DNA of 64,000 bases, from contig NC_059548.1 of NCBI RefSeq assembly GCF_905220415.1, forward strand, positions 9,178,501-9,242,500, read 5' to 3'. Under the pieces are notes generated by a model, which worked only from the letters and a program-made list of their open reading frames with translations, was not told the DNA's origin and ran no database searches. A program made the translations under genes and the position numbers. Origin of the DNA: Colias croceus. Taxonomy: Eukaryota > Arthropoda > Insecta > Lepidoptera > Pieridae. Shown here one piece after another: positions 63,650 to 64,000 of this stretch (the first letter of the stretch is position 1; the number at the start of each line of letters is the position of its first letter).

Positions 63650-63790
63650 TAATCTATACTATAATATTATAAAGCTGAAGAGTTTGTTTGTTTGTTTGTT
63701 TTAACGCGCTAATCTCAGGAACTACTGGTCCGATTTGAAAAATTATTTCGGTGTTAGATAGCCCATTTATCGAGGAAGGTTATAGGCTAA
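63650..63790 (+). mobile_element. CTAGT-type interspersed repeat (gctgaagag subfamily), 3' part replaced
   Basis: atctatactataatattata, aagctgaagagtttgtttgt, ccatttatcgaggaaggtta then taggcta; its GC-rich tail is cut off where another repeat begins. Confidence 0.7.
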
Positions 63791-64000
63791 GGGTCAACTC
63801 ACACCAAAAGAGCGTCGAAGCGCGGCGAAGCGGAGCGCAGTTTCCGTGTCATATGAATTTTAACTTTATTTTCATTACTATAATACTTATTATCGCATGA
63901 GAAGCTCGAACGAGTCGCGCGGATGCCCGCGGCGCCGCTGGAATTCCGTGGAATTCCATTAACGGAGCCGTGCGACTGCGCGAGAAGTCGCGGGAATTCC
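63791..64000. mobile_element. GC-rich repeat, incomplete at window end
   Basis: From gggtcaactcacaccaaaag and agcgtcgaagcgcggcgaag the sequence changes sharply to GC-rich DNA with repeated gaattcc. It interrupts the preceding repeat, so it is probably an inserted element running past the window. Confidence 0.5.

Overview
This window is moth or butterfly (lepidopteran) nuclear DNA. It is AT-rich, its genes are split by introns with GT-AG ends, and it is packed with short interspersed repeats of the kinds common in Lepidoptera: CTAGT-ended repeats with GC-rich 'cccgcggcttcgcccgcg' tails, a tRNA-derived SINE, RTE-type LINE 3' tails, palindromic MITEs and a piggyBac-like transposon. There is no sign of bacterial, organellar or viral sequence.

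Layout. At 1-2764 lies a piggyBac-family element, minus strand, with an apparently intact 618-residue transposase. At 3134-3349 is a small secreted-peptide gene, minus strand, with its own TATA box and polyA signal. From 34707 down to 4049, on the minus strand, runs the main gene. I rebuilt fourteen coding exons with consistent splice phases, giving a 607-residue transmembrane guanylate cyclase with two membrane segments, a helical region between them, no kinase-homology domain and a complete class III cyclase domain. One exon is only 30 nt. Two exons of the catalytic domain have each been copied in tandem: four copies of a 141-bp unit at 5789-6212 onward, and four partly decayed copies at 9733-10447. 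A 46-bp minisatellite (about 5037-5740) lies directly beside the first array. The first exon of a THAP zinc-finger protein (37035-37171, minus) lies upstream of the cyclase. A roughly 4.5-kb non-LTR retrotransposon (about 38510-43060, plus) has ORF1 and ORF2, one frameshift, and a second truncated LINE inserted exactly across its ORF1 start codon.

From 43 to 64 kb I see no convincing host exon. This part is a mosaic of interspersed repeats and MITEs, several with target-site duplications readable in the sequence (TA or TAA), including a 921-bp element nested inside another repeat.

No pathway links the genes. The cyclase should make cGMP at a membrane, the small peptide looks like a secreted cytokine of the stress-response/ENF type, and the rest is mobile DNA. 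The point of most interest is the repeated, independent tandem copying of catalytic exons within one cyclase gene, together with palindrome-ended MITEs close to many of its exons.
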